Assembly: GCA_006538405.1 (NCBI GenBank)
Contig: BJKQ01000003.1
Coordinates: 620,001 to 684,000 of the forward strand
Length of the DNA stretch: 64,000 nucleotides
DNA from: Hansfordia pulvinata
Taxonomy: Eukaryota; Ascomycota; Sordariomycetes; Xylariales
Direction of reading: 5' to 3'
The notes beneath the pieces were generated by a model. The model did no database searches. It was not told the origin of the DNA and was given only the letters and a program-made list of their open reading frames with translations. Of the stretch, positions 33,729 through 46,319 are shown in pieces (within the stretch, counting starts at the first letter, position 1; every line of letters starts with the position of its first letter). The translations under genes and the position numbers were made by a program.

Positions 33729-35177
33729 TCATAATGCGCCGGCCTGCCCCGCAAGCCGGACATCATGCAAGTCTCCTGCTCCCCCGTCCCCGGCGGTGCC
33801 GGCGGTCGATGGGTCTGGGGCCATCGGCGGCACCGCGAAGTCGGCGAAGCCGAGCACGGCAGCAGAGCACCCGGCGCCGCTGGCGTCGTCGACGTCGACG
33901 TCGACGACGACGACGCGGCTTCCCGCGGCCGCTGTCGCTGCTGCTGCTGTCGCCGCCGGCGTGGCCGTCTCCATCCCCGTGGTGCTCGTCGTCGTTGTTC
34001 TTACCGTCGCCGCCGCCGGCAGCAGCCCCTCCCCCTGATGCGGCGGCATCACGACTGCTTCTCCCATGGGCTGCAGTGGCGGTGGTGGCGGCAGAGGGGG
34101 GACTATAGCAGCAGCAGAGGAGGAAGAAGAGGAGGAGGAGGAGGAAGAGCAAGAGGCTGTGGTCCTGCCTCCATCACCATCACCACCACCACCACCACCG
34201 CCGCTGCTGGTAGTGTTGCTGCTACTGTTATCACCACTGCCGCTGTGATCACCACTGCTACAACCGCCGCCGCCGCCGCTGCTGCTGCTGCTGCTGCTGC
34301 TGCTGAGCGCGTTGTAGAGCTGGCAGAGCTCGTTGAAGGTGATGGTCAGGGCCTCGACCTCGAAGGCCTTGGCCTCGAGCTGGCCCTCGAGGTCGTGGCC
34401 CCTGCGCTCGGCCCCGTCGCGCTGCCGCCGCAGCTCCGCCTTGTCGCGCTCCAGCTCCTCGATCCGCTGCTCCTTCTTGTCGCGGAACCGCTTCTGCGCC
34501 GCCCGGTTCTGCTCTTTGCGGCGCTGCTCTCCCCTCCCCCCCTCGAAGGGTTAGTTTAGTAACCTTGCAGTAATTACCAGAAGGCCGTTTGATTGAGGAA
34601 AGAGATTTATAGTCGTGTGAGGGCAGAGGAGAAAGGATAATGACTAGGAGAGAAGAGAAGAAAGAAAAGAAGAAAATAAAACTCGCCTCGTGCTCCTCTG
34701 GCGTCTTGGCCTTGTGCGTCCTCTTCCGCTTGGGCCTCGACGACACGGCCGGCGCCTGCTCCTTTCTGGCCGAAACCCAGCCCGTCAGCGGCGGCGGCGG
34801 TGGCGGCGGGGGCGGCGGCTGCTGCCCGACGAGGGGGCTGAGCTGGTCCAGCGGCGGAGATATCATGTCTTCCTTGATAGCGGGCGTCAGAAAGTTGTTC
34901 TCCGCCTCGGTTCGAGCGAGTGGGGAGTGTGATCATCTCTGGGGGTCTTCCCCTCTCTCTGTGTGTGTGTTCGTGTGTGCCTCGCTCTCATCTCCCGGTA
35001 ACTCACAGAGAAATCCACGAGATGGGCTGTCCTCGCGAGAAAGTCCGCGCCGTCCATGACCAGTTCGGGAGACGCCGGCTGGGACGACGAGGATTCTTCT
35101 CGCAGGACGCCGTCGTCGTGGCACCAGGCAGAGCCCGCCAGGCCCTGGCCGGGGAACATGCCGTCTATGCGGTCCAT
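33729..35177 (-). CDS. bZIP transcription factor (two introns, splice sites partly uncertain)
   Basis: Nuclear DNA-binding regulator. The basic region reads KEQNRAAQKRFRDKKEQR, with the invariant N-x7-R spacing. A leucine zipper follows (EELERDKAELRR... to HDLEGQL; heptads L-L-A-L) and then a helix ITFNELCQLYNAL. The C-terminal half is Ser/Gly/Ala/Thr-rich and disordered. A basic stretch PKRKRTHK before the domain looks like a nuclear localisation signal. Proposed exons: 35177-35007, 34905-34683, 34528-33729; these give 398 codons in frame with no slip. Donor 1 (GTGAGT) is good, but its acceptor CCGAG is unusual. An alternative acceptor at CACACACACAG would need one missing C. Donor 2 (GTTTTA) is weak, though an ACTAAC branch site supports the intron. 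The target genes are unknown. Confidence 0.78.
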
Positions 35178-37798
35178 GGCTAGAAGCTGGAAGAAGGCGG
35201 CGGGCAAGCCAAGAAGAAAAAAAAAGAGACAGAAAAAAGGTCTTCTCCCGCTCGTGCTCGGTCCAAGACGATGATGTGCTGCGAGTCCACGTCGAGACTG
35301 TGTGTTTCGAAGGGTTGGTTGTTGAGTTGGGTTGAGTTGGGTTGGGTTGATGGCGACGTGGCAATGTCCGGTCAGTTCCCCTCTCTCCCAAGACGCAAAG
35401 GCAAGTGATGAGTTCGTTTCTCTTCCCTTCCCGCCCGTACATCCAACGTTTTTTGTGTCGTTCTTCCCATCGCTCAACAGTCGAGCGTTTTTTTCTTTTT
35501 AATAAAAAAACCATGCCCAAATGATGGCCCCGTCGTTGCTTTCCACGTGCTCTCCGTGGCATGATGTAACTGATGGCCGCCCTCTGCCGGTGGTCTGGTC
35601 GTCGCCTCCAACTAGCGCGAACCCAAACCGCAGCCCTCCCCGGTGCCCTGGCAAGTGGAGATGGAGAGAAGATGTCCTCGAGGGCGAATCCAAAAGGGGA
35701 GGGGAGGGAAAGCAGAAAAGTATGCCGTTCACTTTGTCAGGGGCGGGAGGAGGGGTTGGAAAACGCGGCCTGCTTGCCTGCCTTTGCGAATATCGACTGC
35801 ATGCTTCCGGTGAAGAGAGGGGAGGGAAGATTATATCCCGCGGCAGATCTGGTGCTGCTGCCCAGTGTGATTCTTTCGCATTCGAATGGGATGCGCTCCT
35901 TGCAGGAGCCCTCCCCTCTACGTGATGTGGAATCACCGCAACAACTCGCCTCGAGACAGGCGGACAACAGAGCATCACCAGGAACCCATCCCTCTCCTCA
36001 AGGCAACAGTCAGCACTCAGTGTTCTTTGTTTTGTCAGCACCCACGACGACAGCCCTACGAGCCCGGCACGACGGGTGCTGGACCAGAGACACGACAGGG
36101 TTGTGGTCCCGAGCCGAGCGGCGGCGGCGGCGGCGGTTCAAGAGGTGCTGGGAGGGTTATTCGTCTCGAGTCTGCGGCCCTGCAACAACTCGAGGAACAC
36201 TTGCTTCTACTCGTAAGCACCAAGAACCCCAAGGCACCCTGGTCCCTGGTAGGCCGTCGACCCGAGTCCCGGAAAGGCCGCGGGCCTGGCCCGCCGGCGA
36301 TTATGCAGCCCGCGAGTCTCGACAGTCGGGCGGGGGACTACTCGTCAGAAACTGAAAGGGAGAGCTCATGCTGGATTCGGCATTGCCAGCAAGCCAATGA
36401 GACTGGACTATGGACTATGGACTATGCCAGAAGGATGACACAAACTCGACCCGCGAAGCCCTTCCCCAGCAGCGGAAGATACCAAAAGAGTGAGAAAGAA
36501 AGAAAGAGAATAAGATTAGGGGGAGGGGAATGGTAGAGAGAGAGGGGTCTTCCCAGACCACTCGCCCTCCGTCATCGCGCGCATCGGATCGGATCATAGA
36601 AAACGCACCACCCACAAGGAAAACCCTGCCCGAGATCGCACCGCACCGCACCGCTCCGCTCCTCACATAAACGCCCGCGCACGGGAGGCCCGCCGTATCT
36701 TCCCGGGGACTGGCCACCGCGTCATGCTCTCTCCATCTGCCAGATCTACCCGCGGAGCCACGGCACGGCGGCCGTTATTTTCTCCGCCGCCCAGCCTCCA
36801 GCCGCCGCGCAAGCAACCCCTTCCCAGAGTGTCCGAGCCATGGTGCCCGGCGAGCGACGGGGGGAGGCACCGCTGCTGCGTGAATACGGCGCGGGGTGTG
36901 CTGGTGAGGCCGGGCCCCTCACCATAACTCGCAACCGCTGGGCCTCTCTGGTCTAGATCGTCTGTTGCTTGCTCCTGGCGGCGTGCATGATGTAATGATT
37001 ATTGGGTATTGGGACATGCGGTAACTCAGGTCCGGAGGGGGGAGGGGGGGGGGGGTTCGTCCTCGACACCACGTGGCGAGCGATGCTCACGTGCTACTTA
37101 CCTTACTTACCTCAACCCTTGCCGAGACAAGTTCAGTACAGAGGGTGATAGGAAAGGGGGAGGGCATGCCGCTTGCCTGTCCGCTCGGTCCCGTGGCCAG
37201 CGATTCGCCCTCTTGCGTTTCCCCCAAATCTGCGAACGACGGACTTTATAGTGTACGTATCATGTCCAGCCAATGAGCATCCAAAGGAAAAAGCCTGGGT
37301 GCCTTCGCGTGGACATTCCCAACAAGTACCGAAGGAGCTTCGCCGCTTTAAGCTTTGGCAGGTTCTCGCCTCGGCTCCCGGTTGGTGACGGGCGTTGGGG
37401 GGAAAGGGGCCTTGAAATCGATCGCGGGGCAAATCACCCCGAGCATGTCGGAATAGGTAGAGACGAGGGAGAAGGGGGGATGAAGAGGCGACGAAACAAG
37501 AGGGAGATTCCGAAGAAACATAAGATGTTTCCTGAAAAAAGAAAAACAGGAAGAAAAGAGAGAAAAAAACATACAACATTGGGGATTCGCTGGTCGTCAC
37601 CGACCCAACTACTAATCCAACGGTAACAGGCTTGTCTATGGGAGAGCGGACGGGATCCCGAATTTTCCTGATCCTATGGTCGTATGTGCTACAAAAGTCT
37701 TCTACATTGCATGATATAGGGGCACACCGTTGCCCAGCACATCACACTGGCAGTACTCGTATGTGGAATGGTGCCCCGCCATGGAGATGTGGCGCAAA

Positions 37799-37808
<10 letters not shown>

Positions 37809-37829
<21 letters not shown>
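37809..37829. repeat. (AG)n microsatellite
   Basis: About ten AG units after a short AGAT repeat; a TACGAGTAC motif lies 30 bases downstream. Confidence 0.9.
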
Positions 37830-40436
37830 TCTGGTCGCAACTGGGTGGCTTCTGCTTGTACGAGTACTCCCAACACTCTTAACTCGTACCCCGCAAGCGA
37901 GCGTACGCTGGTCCGCACCGCTCTCTGTCGAAACGAGATTGCGAGGGATCGCGACCTCTTGCGTGATGGGATGGCGCCGAAATGGCATCAGTCGCCTTGG
38001 GCACCTGCAGCTGCACTTACTGCAGCTTAGGAACACGGGCACGAGTACTCGTAGCTCGCCACGTTGGTTGACGGGGTCTATTAGTGCGTGCGTGTGCGGT
38101 TGCAGAACGCACCGAAGCGATCCGGCACTGGCATGGCCGAGTGCAGCAGCCCTGCCACTTGTTGTTAACGCCGTGTGTGCACGGGGTGGTGATAGCAACA
38201 GTAATAATCGTAGCTGCTCCTGGTTCCCCTCCTCAAACACAACCTAGGCTGTCGCCAGCCGAGGGGAATTTGGGGTCAATGGCGCCGCCGCCAGTCCGTC
38301 CGTCCGCCCTCCGAGAGGCACCATAATAAGCGAGCCTGCCGTCGGTACATACAACGTGTTGCTGGGTGAGGGGAGGGGGGCCGCCTAAGAGGGCTGCGAT
38401 GTGTGTGCTCGTAATAGTGCTGCCGATGGTGAGGGTGGTATGGTCTGGGCATACTCGTAAATGGTGATCCGAGTGCCCGACTTGCAAGGGAGCTTTCTTG
38501 CTTGCTTGCTTGGACGGCGCACGGATCTTCCAAGGCCATCACAGCACGTCTTCCAGAGCCCGCCTTGTCTCCTTTGATTTCGGGCATTCCCACCCACACA
38601 GGTACAATCCCGGCGACCAGCGAAAGCACCTAAGCGCGAGCAGGCGGGCGGGGCGGGGCATGATAAGTGCGAGTACAAGGCGTGCGTGCGTGCGCTGGCA
38701 GAAGAAGCAAGCGGCCAGCCGAGGGGAAGTGTGTGAGTGAGGCTTTCTTCAAGGCTCGGCACGAGGCCGCTGGCCGGGAGGTCGTACAGTAGGATAGCTC
38801 GGCGCGCCGCCATCCAAGTAAGGCTTCCCGTCGCCCATGTCGGCTACCAGGAGCCAGCTGACAACGGACGATTCGTACCCAACCGCCGTTCCCTTCGGTG
38901 CCCCAGGGTAAAGAGCCATGGGCGAGTCCCGGGTATGGGATCTGATCTGGATGCACCGTGGATGCCCCGCAGTACGTGCGAGGAAATGACCAACCCACAA
39001 TGGCAGCAAGGCAGAAACCTGGCCGGCATTCTTCATGTGCAGCCAGGGACCCAAGCCGACAAGCCTCAAAAGCCCAGGATGCCCTTTCCCAGCGGGGCGC
39101 CTGACTCGTCCCGTGCAGGCGCCGACGTTGACCGCGACCACGAAAAGAACAAGCCCCGGCGGAAAACAAGATAAATTTAGAGACGGCGGGCCAGAAACCG
39201 CAGAAGGAGCTGAACGCCCCGGCGCGAATCCGATGCCACCTGGGGTTTCCCGGCGGGCGCTCGCGCGCGGGTGCCTGCTCGTCCTCGGGTGTGGGTGGGT
39301 TGTAAGCCGCCGGGGGATTACCATTTGGGGTACTTGTATCTGGCGAAGGATCACCAGAGAGCAGGCTAACGGCCTCTTCCGTCGGCGCGTTGCTGCTATG
39401 CGTGTACGAGTAGCCTGTTTTCCGTAGCCTGTAGCCTGTAGCCTGCAGGCGCACTGCAGGCGCAGTTGAGGGCCTTGGTGGATGCTCCTGGATTAATTCT
39501 CATCGTGGCATCTCCGGGAATTGACGCTGCTTGTTGTTCCTGGAGACTCTGCTCTGCTCTCCCGTCTGATCTGGCCTATCTTACCAAGCCACGAGGAGCG
39601 GTCAGCCCAGCGGAGAGGGATGCCGGGCCCGTCGGGAATGCGAGTAAATACTCGTAGAAAGCACATGTCGAGATGCGGGCGGGCCCCCGCAGAGAGAGAG
39701 AAGAGACCTCGACAGGGGGTTGGACGGAACGAAACGCCGGAAATGATGGACATGATGGCAGGCAAAGGCCGGGCCAGTTCTTCTTCTTCCGACCTGGGAC
39801 CGAACGTGCAATCTCCTCAAAGCAAGAGCAATGACTGCCAGGCGCATCGCGAGATGCTGCTGGCGTTTCTGGTCCGGCATCCCGTTTCCCTGCTCGGCGC
39901 GGGATAAACAGGCCTCCTCTCGGGAAGCACGGCGCGCCATGAGGTGGGTTGAGGTATCGTAAGGTGAAGCCCCTGACCGACCGGCTTCCAGCCACTTCTA
40001 CCCCTCTCGCGCGTGCGTAGCAGTAACCCTCGCAGTACGAGTACTCCGCAGCAACAACTGTTCGAGCCGAAATCCCACAATGAAGCACAATCTGGCCGCG
40101 CCCCCCTGGCAGAGAGAAGAGAGGATGATGGCTGGCCCGGCTTTTCTCACAACCAACAAGTCCCCAACGTGCGCTGTTTGTCATCGCAGGCGTCAGCGCC
40201 CAGTCAGACAGACCGAGACAGGGACGCCAGCCGTGACCCGCTTGCTCGTACTCGCGCCCGCGCCCGAGGATGCGATGGGGGGAGGGCGCCGTCGCTGCAT
40301 AAAATTACCTGGCCCATGGGAGCGCTCCTGCAAAGCGCGCATTACTCTGCGTGCATGGCCGAGGACATCCGTGGTCGTTCACCGCGAACGCTGCAAGTTG
40401 GTCGACTCGACTCGGCCCGAAGGATGGGCGCGCATC

Positions 40437-40461
40437 CTCTCTCTCTCTCTCTCTCTCTCTC
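40437..40461. repeat. (CT)n microsatellite followed by (CA)n
   Basis: About twelve CT units, then CGCG and a short CA run. Confidence 0.9.
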
Positions 40462-40925
40462 GCGCACACACACGCCTAGGCTCGGAAGACCTGAGGTGAA
40501 GGCAGGCGCCACAAACCTGTCTACCGAGAGCCAGTGTCAGTGTCACGGTTGGGGCCGTTTCAAAGAACACGCCTTGCAGCAAACATCGCGGCTCAGAGAT
40601 TCAAGTCCCTCAAGCCCAAAGGCCCGAGTGCTTGGGCACGGCTGCTGCTGCTGCTTTGTGCTCGATGCCAACCACCCGACGTCTGGACTCTCCGCAGGTG
40701 CAGGTGGGCGCGCCCGTTCCGACTGGGGCCTCGTGACCCCGCCGGGCCCCATCTTCGCCCCCTACTAATAACCTGTCTGAGCAGATAACTTGCAGCCCGG
40801 CCCACTTGGGCCCGCCAGCGGCGTGCGGAGCCCTCTCTTCCCGTGGCGCCGGGACTTGGATGTCTTGCAAGAAGAACAAGGTGGGTGTGTCACTACTGCA
40901 GACGCGTGCTGGTGAGCGATGAGGT

Positions 40926-40945
40926 AAAAAAAAAAAAAAAAAAAA
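40926..40945. repeat. Poly(A) tract, 20 bases
   Basis: Uninterrupted A run in intergenic DNA, with no adjoining retroelement signature seen. Confidence 0.9.
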
Positions 40946-41195
40946 CAGAGGGCGGGACAGAACAAAGTCAGACCAGAGGGCGCGACAAGACAAGACCTTT
41001 TTGTGTCCGCGCTACAGATGTCGATCCGATCTAGACCCAAACGGCGGCTAACTGGAAGCATCGCTGCCTTTCTTCTCTCCCCTTTCTGGCGGCCTCCCAG
41101 CCCCCGTCGCGCCCACACAGCCGTGCCGATGCCGTGACGGGAGTCTGTTCGTGCGGTTACGAGCCCTCTCGGGGTTGCGCGATCTTTGTTTCGAC

Positions 41196-41215
41196 GGGGG
41201 GGGGGGGGGGGGGGG
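41196..41215. repeat. Poly(G) tract, 20 bases
   Basis: Uninterrupted G run in intergenic DNA. Confidence 0.9.
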
Positions 41216-43102
41216 CGGTGAAGGGACGACAGACTGGGCGTGGGCTTCCGAGAATGCCCATCTTCAGACCCGGATGAGGCTGTACTCGTATGCGACATTA
41301 CCATGCTACGCATGCGAGCGTACTTGGCCCAAGCTGCGATCTGGAGGCGATGGTTCATCGTGGCGAGCGCCCTATTGAGTGGGTGAGTGGCGGCACGGCT
41401 GCCATCAGCGATCGACAGGTACAACGACGCCAGGCCACGAAAAGCACGTCAGGATCTGCTAAAAGAGCCGCAAGTAGCGCACACTTGCATCAGTAAAAGC
41501 GCAAGCAGAGGCGGGAGGGATTGCGATAGCTTCCAGGGCATGCTTACCCACACAAACCCTGATGACTCGTACGAATTCGCCGTCCGCCGCGGCGCAGGAG
41601 ATTGCCGCGGCTGGTCTCTTTGTCTCTGCTGCGTCTCCGAAATGGCAGTTCGTCCGACTGATGGCTGCGAATGGCAGAACGACGCCTGCCACGGCAACCG
41701 AGCAACCAATTACCAGACCATGGCGCCACAGAAGACGGGCAAAGCAATAGGGGCGGCAAGCCGGAAGAACCCTCGCAGGCGAGACCCTTTTTCCCGCGGG
41801 TAGTCGAGAGACTCGTATTCTTTGTGGAGTAGCAAGATGAGGTGGCTGGCCATGGCCCTTGGTTGTCACGGCTGTGCCTGGCTGGGGCCCATCGGCCCTG
41901 TCGTGTCCCCTCCCCCACCCCCCGTCGACACCCCTGGTCGTGGACTGGACAAGTCGCGATCCTGGTGGAAGGCCGTTTAAAATGACCCGGTCCTGGACCA
42001 GACCAGGGCCGGGCGGGCGCGCAGGAGCAGCAACGTCCAGAGTGCGTTACGCGGGCCTCCGCCCATGCTCCCCTAATCAAGGCCGGGCGCCAAGCATCCC
42101 TGGACTAAGAGGGCCGGCGAGGGCTCGAGGGTGGACCGCGTCGTCACCTCCGCCCCCCCTGCTATAAACGCTCCCACCCCTGGTGCGCCTGGGTGCCCCT
42201 TTCTCGCTTGCAGGCTAGTGCGCCGGCCGGGCCTGTCGAGCAGTGCCTGTTCGGGTGCTGGCGCGAGGTTGCAGTGCCGGTGGACCGCAGTGCACGCACG
42301 AGAGATCGGGCCAATGGCGATGGCTCGAGCAAGCCCCTAAATGAAATGACGGGTCCTGCGAGGCGCTCGTGTGTGCAGTTGGGGAAGCACTGGAGGGGGG
42401 ACAGACCGGGGCTGAGACCGGGGGAGGGGAAGAGTTGATGATTGCTGGCTGGTACTGCTTGATGGGCTGCTGGCGAGAGTGAAGAAGACATGTTTGGCTG
42501 CTTATTTTTCGTGATGGAGAAAAGTTGTGCGTGATGCTGTGTGTGTGCGTCTGGGTGGTCAAATGCGAGTGAGGAGACCTCGAGTGAAAGAGGTGAGGTG
42601 AGCAGGGTGGCCGCATCTGCGAATGCAAGGAACGAGTTTCCATCCATGTGTGCATGCAGGTACGAGCACGCCAATACAAGGGTACAGGAGTACTCGCACT
42701 TCAAAGCGCCCGGTCAGGTAGCCCTCCAGCTCGTGCCTGGAGGCACTGGTCACCTCCAAGCCAACCCCGAGGTGCACGCTGCAAGCAAGGGCCGAGGGGG
42801 AGTGGAGGTACTCGTGCGCAGGTACCCGTACAGGCATGGGGAGGTACTCGCGGGGGCAGCTCAGGCACGCGTACATCTAGAGGGCCCGGTACGATACGAG
42901 CACGAGGACCCGGCGCCAGCCATGGAAGTGGGCACCCGCACGCGCGCGCCCAGAATCAGGCAAGGACCTTGGAACCGGGCCTCCACCTCACTGGGCGTGC
43001 TCCGCGCGAGGTACGACCGGACTGGAGTACTACTCGCAACTAGCCCAGGTCGCCCGCCGCACCCGCAGCGTCGAACGCCCGGACGGCCATCAGGGGCTTC
43101 TC

Positions 43103-43168
43103 ATATAACTGAAGCGGCCCGACCTGCCCACGCACGCTCGTCTCCCTTCTCTTTCTTTCCTGCCACGC
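43103..43168 (+). promoter_or_regulatory. Core promoter of the GPI-type gene: TATA-like plus CT tract
   Basis: ATATAA at about 43103-43108, followed by a pyrimidine-rich tract (43139-43168), and the ATG at 43312. This layout is common for strongly expressed fungal genes; inferred from sequence only. Confidence 0.45.
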
Positions 43169-43311
43169 CGTTCTACTTGCATCATCAAGCCTTTTCTCAG
43201 CAGATTTATCTGTCTGGCCGCCGACGTAACGCACGTCATCCTCTCGTTCAACTCTCTTGTCATTCTTTTCTGCTTCTCCCATTCCCTCCGCGGACCCCTA
43301 TCGCCATAGCC

Positions 43312-45282
43312 ATGGCCCCTTCATTCGTTAAGGCCGCTGGCCTCGTCGCCGCCGCCCTCGCCGTCCAGGCCGCCGCCGCTCCCAACTACGCCGAGGCCGG
43401 CAGCTACCCCGAGGCTGGCTCCGGATCCAGCGCCGGCTACCCCGAGGCCCCCGCCGCCCCGGCGCCCACCACCTCCTCCGTCGCCACTTACACGGCTCCC
43501 ACCGTTGCGCCCACCACCAGCGCCGCTCAGGGCGGGTACCCCGAGGCGCCGGCGCCGGTCCCCAGCATCGAGACCACCACCACCCCCGTCGAGGCCACCA
43601 CCTCGCCTGCCAGCCCCCGGCTGCCAGCCCTCCCGCCGGCGGCAACGGTGCCTACCCCGAGGCTCCCGCCCCTGCCCGAGCAGCAAGACCCCCGTCGAGG
43701 ACACCACCTCGCCCGCCAGCCCGCCCGCTGCCACCGGCTACCCTACCGGCCCTGCTCCCGTTCCCAGCAGCAAGACTCCCGTCAAGGACACCACCTCGCC
43801 CGCCAGCCCTCCTGCTGCCACTGGCTACCCCACTGGCCCGGCTCCTGCCCCCAGCAGCAGCACTCCCGTGAAGGACACCACCACTTCTCCTAGCTCGCCC
43901 GCTGGCTACCCTACCGGTCCCGCTCCCGTCCCTAGCAGCAGCACCCCCGTTAAGGACACGACCACCTCCCCCAGCTCGCCCGCTGGCTACCCCACTGGCC
44001 CTGCTCCTGCCCCAGCAGCAGCACTCCCGTGAAGGACACCACCTCTTCCAGCACTCCTGTTGCTACCACCAGCTACCCTGCTACCACCAGCTCCAGCTCT
44101 GTGCCCGTTGTCCCCACTAGCTCCGTGCCCGCCAGCTCCGAGACCGAGACCTGCACCGACGAGGAGGCCAGCAGCACCGCTCCCGTTTCTTACCACAGCA
44201 CCCCCAGCACCTCGGTTCTGGCCTCCACCTCCACCCCGGCCACCACCGCCCCAGCTCAGTCCACCACCGTCATGACCACCAGCACCATCGAGGTCACCCG
44301 CACTTACACTGCCTCTGAGGGCACCGTCACCAGCGAGATCCACACCACCACCACTGTCTGCCCTGTTGAGGAGAGCTCCCCCACTCCCGCACCTGGCACT
44401 GGCTCTGGCTACCCCAGCGGTGGCTCTGGCTCTCCCGCCCCTGCTCCTGGCTCTGGCTCCGGCTCTGGTTCCGGCTCTGGTTCCGGTTCCGGCTCCGGTT
44501 CCGGCTCTGGCTCTCCCGCCCCTGGCGCTGGTTCCGGCTCTGGCTCGGGCTCTGGCTACCCCACTGGTGGCTCCGGATCTCCCGCTCCTGCCCCTAGCGC
44601 CGGCTCTGGCTCTGGCTCCGGCTCCGGATCTCCCGCTCCTGCCCCCAGCTCTAGCTCTAGCTCCAGCGCCAGCTACCCCAGCGGTAGCTCTGACGAGTCT
44701 ACCACCATCAGCTGGACCACTGTCACCTCCACCAGCATTGCCGGCACCATCACCAAGACCATCCACCGTGCCAAGCCCACCACTGCCACGACTACTCCCG
44801 CTGTTGCCACTCCCGCTACTCCCAGCGCCGGTTACCCCGTCGCTCCCTCCAGCGAGACCTCGGTTGCTGCCACCACCAGCGCCTCTTCTCCCGCTGGCGG
44901 TGCCGGTGGCTACCCCGTCGCTCCCTCGAGCGAGACCTCGGTCGCTGCCACCACCAGCGCCTCTGTCCCTGCTGGAGGTGCCGGTGGCTACCCCGTTGCC
45001 CCCTCTAGCAGCTCTGCTTCTGAGGTTTACGTGACTGCCACCGTCGTCCCCGTCCGCAGCGGTGCCCCCAGCAGCTACCCTGCCGCTCCCTACCCGACTC
45101 TGTCGACCTCTGCCACCGCCCCTGCTGGTGTTGCCGCCCCCACTGGCGGTGCTGGCTCTGGCTCCGGCAGCGGCTACCCCACTGCCGGCCCCAGCGGCAT
45201 TGCCAGCGTCAGCGGTGGTGTCCGCACTGGCGCCAGCGTTGCCCTCATGGCTCTCGCCAGCTTCTTCGTTTTCGCCATGTAA
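43312..45282 (+). CDS. GPI-anchor-type Pro/Ser/Thr-rich repeat cell-wall protein (three frameshifts)
   Basis: Secreted wall protein of unknown exact role, resembling fungal adhesin-like or wall mannoproteins. Residues 1-22 are a signal peptide (VKAAGLVAAALAVQAAAA). Then come short PEA-type repeats (SYPEAGS, GYPEAPA). About five copies follow of a 27-29-residue unit built as SS(K/S)TPV(E/K)DTT...GYPTGPAP(V/A)P. A Ser/Thr region has two cysteines (ETCTDEE; TTTVCPVEE). Then come Gly-Ser-rich stretches, three copies of GYPVAPSS(E/S), and a hydrophobic C-terminus (GASVALMALASFFVFAM) fit for GPI attachment. The frame slips in CCCCC 43614-43618, CCC 43675-43677 and CCCC about 44010-44013. Three added bases give 658 codons. 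Neighbouring repeat copies retain the C that the third site lacks. Confidence 0.85.
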
Positions 45283-46319
45283 ATAATTTTGTGACGTGTT
45301 GCCCGATATCAGGCCCGGTGTTGGTAGACGGATTTTTTTTACATAATTTTTTTGCGTCATCCATTTTCTTCATAACTGAACAATAAACCCCAGACTTCTG
45401 GTCACCTGCTTGCATACTTTCCTCCTCGTTCCAATGTGGTGGACACCTGTCATGTGGATCTGATTGTCCTATTTGCCCTATTGTCTATAAATCGCCGCAT
45501 GTCTAAGACACTGCCAAGGTGATTTCTCCGAGACATGATCGGACGGTACTTGTAAGTCGGAGTTTGAGCATGAGACGCGGCGGGCTGTCACAGGTTATGT
45601 AGACAGACAGACATGTACGTAGTGACTAAATGTCTTATCTAGTTACGCTTAAAGGCACGCGTACTCGTACACATGGAGATACCTCCTGAGTGAGGCTTGC
45701 ACAGTATAGTCTGCCGCGCGGCGTCAGATCGGTGTCCCCCTCGTCACTCGACAGGATGCATTCAGAAAGACCCTGAGATCCTCAGCTCAGATTGCGAGGT
45801 CTCTGAGTTGCTTTTGAGGGGGCCCGCGAGTAGATCTCTGCAGGGTATGCTTCCCTAACCACGCCAGATTACGAGTAGCTCAGCTCGCCTTACGCGCAAG
45901 TAGCCCAAGCCTTGCGGCGCAAACGCTCATCACTGTGCGCGCTCGAGTGCTCGTACTCGTACCTGGTGTTGTACTCACGCCCGCCCTCTGACAACGTCAT
46001 GTCTTTCGCCCTTGCATCCATACCAACACCAACCCATCCATCCCATCTCTCGGCCCAGTGTCACGCTCGCTTCCCCCTCGCGCATTTGTCGAGCACGCTC
46101 TTTCTTTTGCTCTGCCGCCGTCGGATGCCGCGCCGACCTGCTACCCCACCAAGATCCCGATAGCTTGAATCCGGAACCCCTGAGCGGCCTGGGTGGCCAG
46201 ACAGCGACGCTCTCGAAGCGCACGTCCACGCGTCGCATATACCTTAACCGCAGCGGCCAGGCCAGCGGACGACAAACTATTGAGCCCCCCTTTCGCCCGG
46301 CTGCGGTGGTTCTTGAGCC
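45283..46319. other. Intergenic DNA between GPI-type gene and OMA1
   Basis: 3' region with AATAAA, then an AT-richer stretch (45420-45700) and TACGAGTA motifs at 45662, 45871 and 45954. No gene supported. Confidence 0.5.
45382..45387 (+). promoter_or_regulatory. Polyadenylation signal AATAAA
   Basis: AATAAA 100 bases after the stop codon of the GPI-type gene. Confidence 0.45.

Larger units (their letters stand above)
35178..43311. other. 8.1-kb gene-poor region
   Basis: No coding region I can support on either strand. Long open frames upstream of 43312 and around 35.5-36.5 and 38.6-39.5 kb are GC-rich readings without domain signature. It includes many TACGAGTA-type motifs (37.75-42.85 kb), (AG)n, (CT)n, poly(A) and poly(G) tracts, a GTAGCCT triplication near 39420, and a TATAAA at about 42171. 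The promoter of the GPI-type gene lies at its right end. Confidence 0.5.

Noticed and set aside
40926..40945. Poly(A) run as a retroelement tail
   Set aside because: No target-site duplication or retroelement coding sequence was seen on either side.
42541..43311. Upstream extension of the GPI-type gene frame by 257 codons
   Set aside because: The ATG at 43312 gives a perfect signal peptide with a TATA-like element and CT tract in front; the upstream part is not protein-like and contains several TACGAG/TACTCG-type words.
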